Source: Acinetobacter pittii (GTDB taxonomy: Bacteria > Pseudomonadota > Gammaproteobacteria > Pseudomonadales > Moraxellaceae). From it: a stretch of DNA of 64,000 nt. The notes beneath the pieces were generated by a model. The model ran no database searches. It was not told the origin of the DNA and was given only the letters and a program-made list of their open reading frames with translations. A program made the position numbers and the translations under genes. This document shows positions 63,479-64,000 of the stretch, piece by piece. Location: the NCBI RefSeq assembly GCF_034067285.1, contig NZ_CP139286.1, positions 1,240,001 to 1,304,000 on the forward strand, in the 5' to 3' direction. Each line of letters begins with the position of its first letter. Position 1 is the stretch's first letter.

Positions 63479-64000
63479 GTGAAAATAGATACTTGTGTTG
63501 AAATTAAACATAGCAAGGAAAGCGATACAAATATTAAATATCGTGAGCTAATTCAAAAGTTAACAGCAACATTGTCATTGACGCTTTTATCATTGGGATG
63601 GGGCTCCGCCGTAAATGCCGCACAACAACAAATTGCTTTAGTCGGAACATGGACATCAATTCCTGATGCGCCACTTGTGCAAAAACCAAAACAAGCCAGT
63701 GAAGGTTTGTATCAGCTTAAAGTAAATAGCGATGGAACTTTAACTCCAGTTAATGTGTTGAAAATGAAAAGTCCTTCTTGGATTGTGAAGTCGAAAGATG
63801 GGCGTTTTGCATATACCACTAATGAAGAAAATGAAGGAGCGGTGACTGCATTATCAATTCAAAATGGAAAGGTAGAAGTATTGAACACTGTGGATAGCCA
63901 TGGTGGGCACCCAACACATGCATCAATCAGTTTAGACGGTAAATTCCTGTTTGTATCGAACTATTCGGCATTTGATAAAGGTCGTGGTGGTGTGGCTGTT
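63479..64000 (+). CDS. Exported lactonase-type beta-propeller (5' part)
   Basis: First 174 codons of a seven-bladed propeller of the 6-phosphogluconolactonase-like Lactonase family. GTG start at 63479 with AAGGA site. The N-terminal 53 residues contain a late hydrophobic stretch (TLSLTLLSLGWGSAVNAA), probably a signal peptide with an unusually long polar front. Mature part: IALVGTWTS, EGLYQLKVNSDGTLTP, SPSWIVKSKDGRFAYTTNE, HPTHASISLDGKFLFVSNYS, the phasing expected of propeller blades. The gene runs off the right edge. True substrate unknown; export makes a role in the pentose phosphate path unlikely. Confidence 0.82.
   Translation, partial: MKIDTCVEIKHSKESDTNIKYRELIQKLTATLSLTLLSLGWGSAVNAAQQQIALVGTWTSIPDAPLVQKPKQASEGLYQLKVNSDGTLTPVNVLKMKSPSWIVKSKDGRFAYTTNEENEGAVTALSIQNGKVEVLNTVDSHGGHPTHASISLDGKFLFVSNYSAFDKGRGGVAV

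Noticed and set aside
1..64000. CRISPR arrays, tRNA or rRNA genes, insertion sequences, prophage
   Set aside because: No regularly spaced repeats, no tRNA-like folds in gaps, no transposase or phage genes were seen.

Overview
The window looks like ordinary chromosome of an Acinetobacter, most likely of the A. calcoaceticus-baumannii group. The evidence is AT-rich, low-GC gammaproteobacterial sequence with short AT-rich gaps, an A. baumannii-type pgaABCD locus, the gene order prmA / zinc-ribbon gene / fis / purH / purD, a cyoABCDE quinol oxidase operon, and a tamA-tamB pair with long Acinetobacter-style proteins. Species assignment is inference. I see no rRNA, tRNA, CRISPR array, phage or insertion sequence. 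The only remnants of decay are one truncated flavin monooxygenase-like gene and a possible small-ORF region.

Layout. 1-2.2 kb: 3' end of dctA, a 67-residue orphan, gloB. 2.4-5.0 kb: metQ-metN-metI methionine importer (minus strand), with a strong terminator hairpin between metQ and metN. 5.5-11.4 kb (minus): small secreted protein, prmA, zinc-ribbon membrane protein, fis, purH, purD. 11.6-13.5 kb: mnmG. 13.9-18.8 kb: a WYL regulator divergent from a four-gene Anbu operon (circularly permuted ATP-grasp, alpha-E, transglutaminase, Anbu proteasome-like hydrolase). 18.9-22.8 kb (minus): rpsF-rpsR-rplI, dnaB, alr. The rpsF leader folds into a structure that masks its Shine-Dalgarno and carries a CCG in a bulge. 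22.9-27.8 kb (minus): cyoABCDE. 28.1-32.3 kb: RDD membrane protein and ppsA, divergent from ppsR. 32.7-38.6 kb: pgaABCD for the poly-N-acetylglucosamine biofilm matrix. 38.7-43.7 kb: monooxygenase remnant, luciferase-like oxidoreductase behind a cluster of CGATAT repeats, two tandem glycine-zipper proteins, and a LysR regulator divergent from a secreted DJ-1/PfpI protein. 44.0-49.8 kb: prfA-prmC, an AraC regulator divergent from an SDR plus acyl-CoA dehydrogenase pair, and a flavin reductase. 50.0-55.7 kb: MoeB/ThiF-like protein, AarF/UbiB-like kinase, folB-folK, a lipoprotein, coq7 and an LplT-like MFS protein. 55.9-63.2 kb: tamA-tamB. From 63.5 kb to the end: the start of an exported lactonase-type beta-propeller.

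How the genes work together. Most clusters are housekeeping: purine synthesis with Fis, translation and its modification (PrmA, MnmG, RF1, PrmC, S6/S18/L9), replication (DnaB), respiration (bo-type oxidase, Coq7, UbiB-like kinase), gluconeogenesis (PEP synthase with its PpsR kinase/phosphorylase) and envelope assembly (TamAB). The most system-like and least understood element is the Anbu operon with the WYL regulator facing it. The best regulatory candidates are the rpsF leader, the CGATAT repeats upstream of the luciferase-like gene, the TGAAAT/ATTTCA palindromes upstream of the AraC gene, and the hairpins at both ends of metQ.
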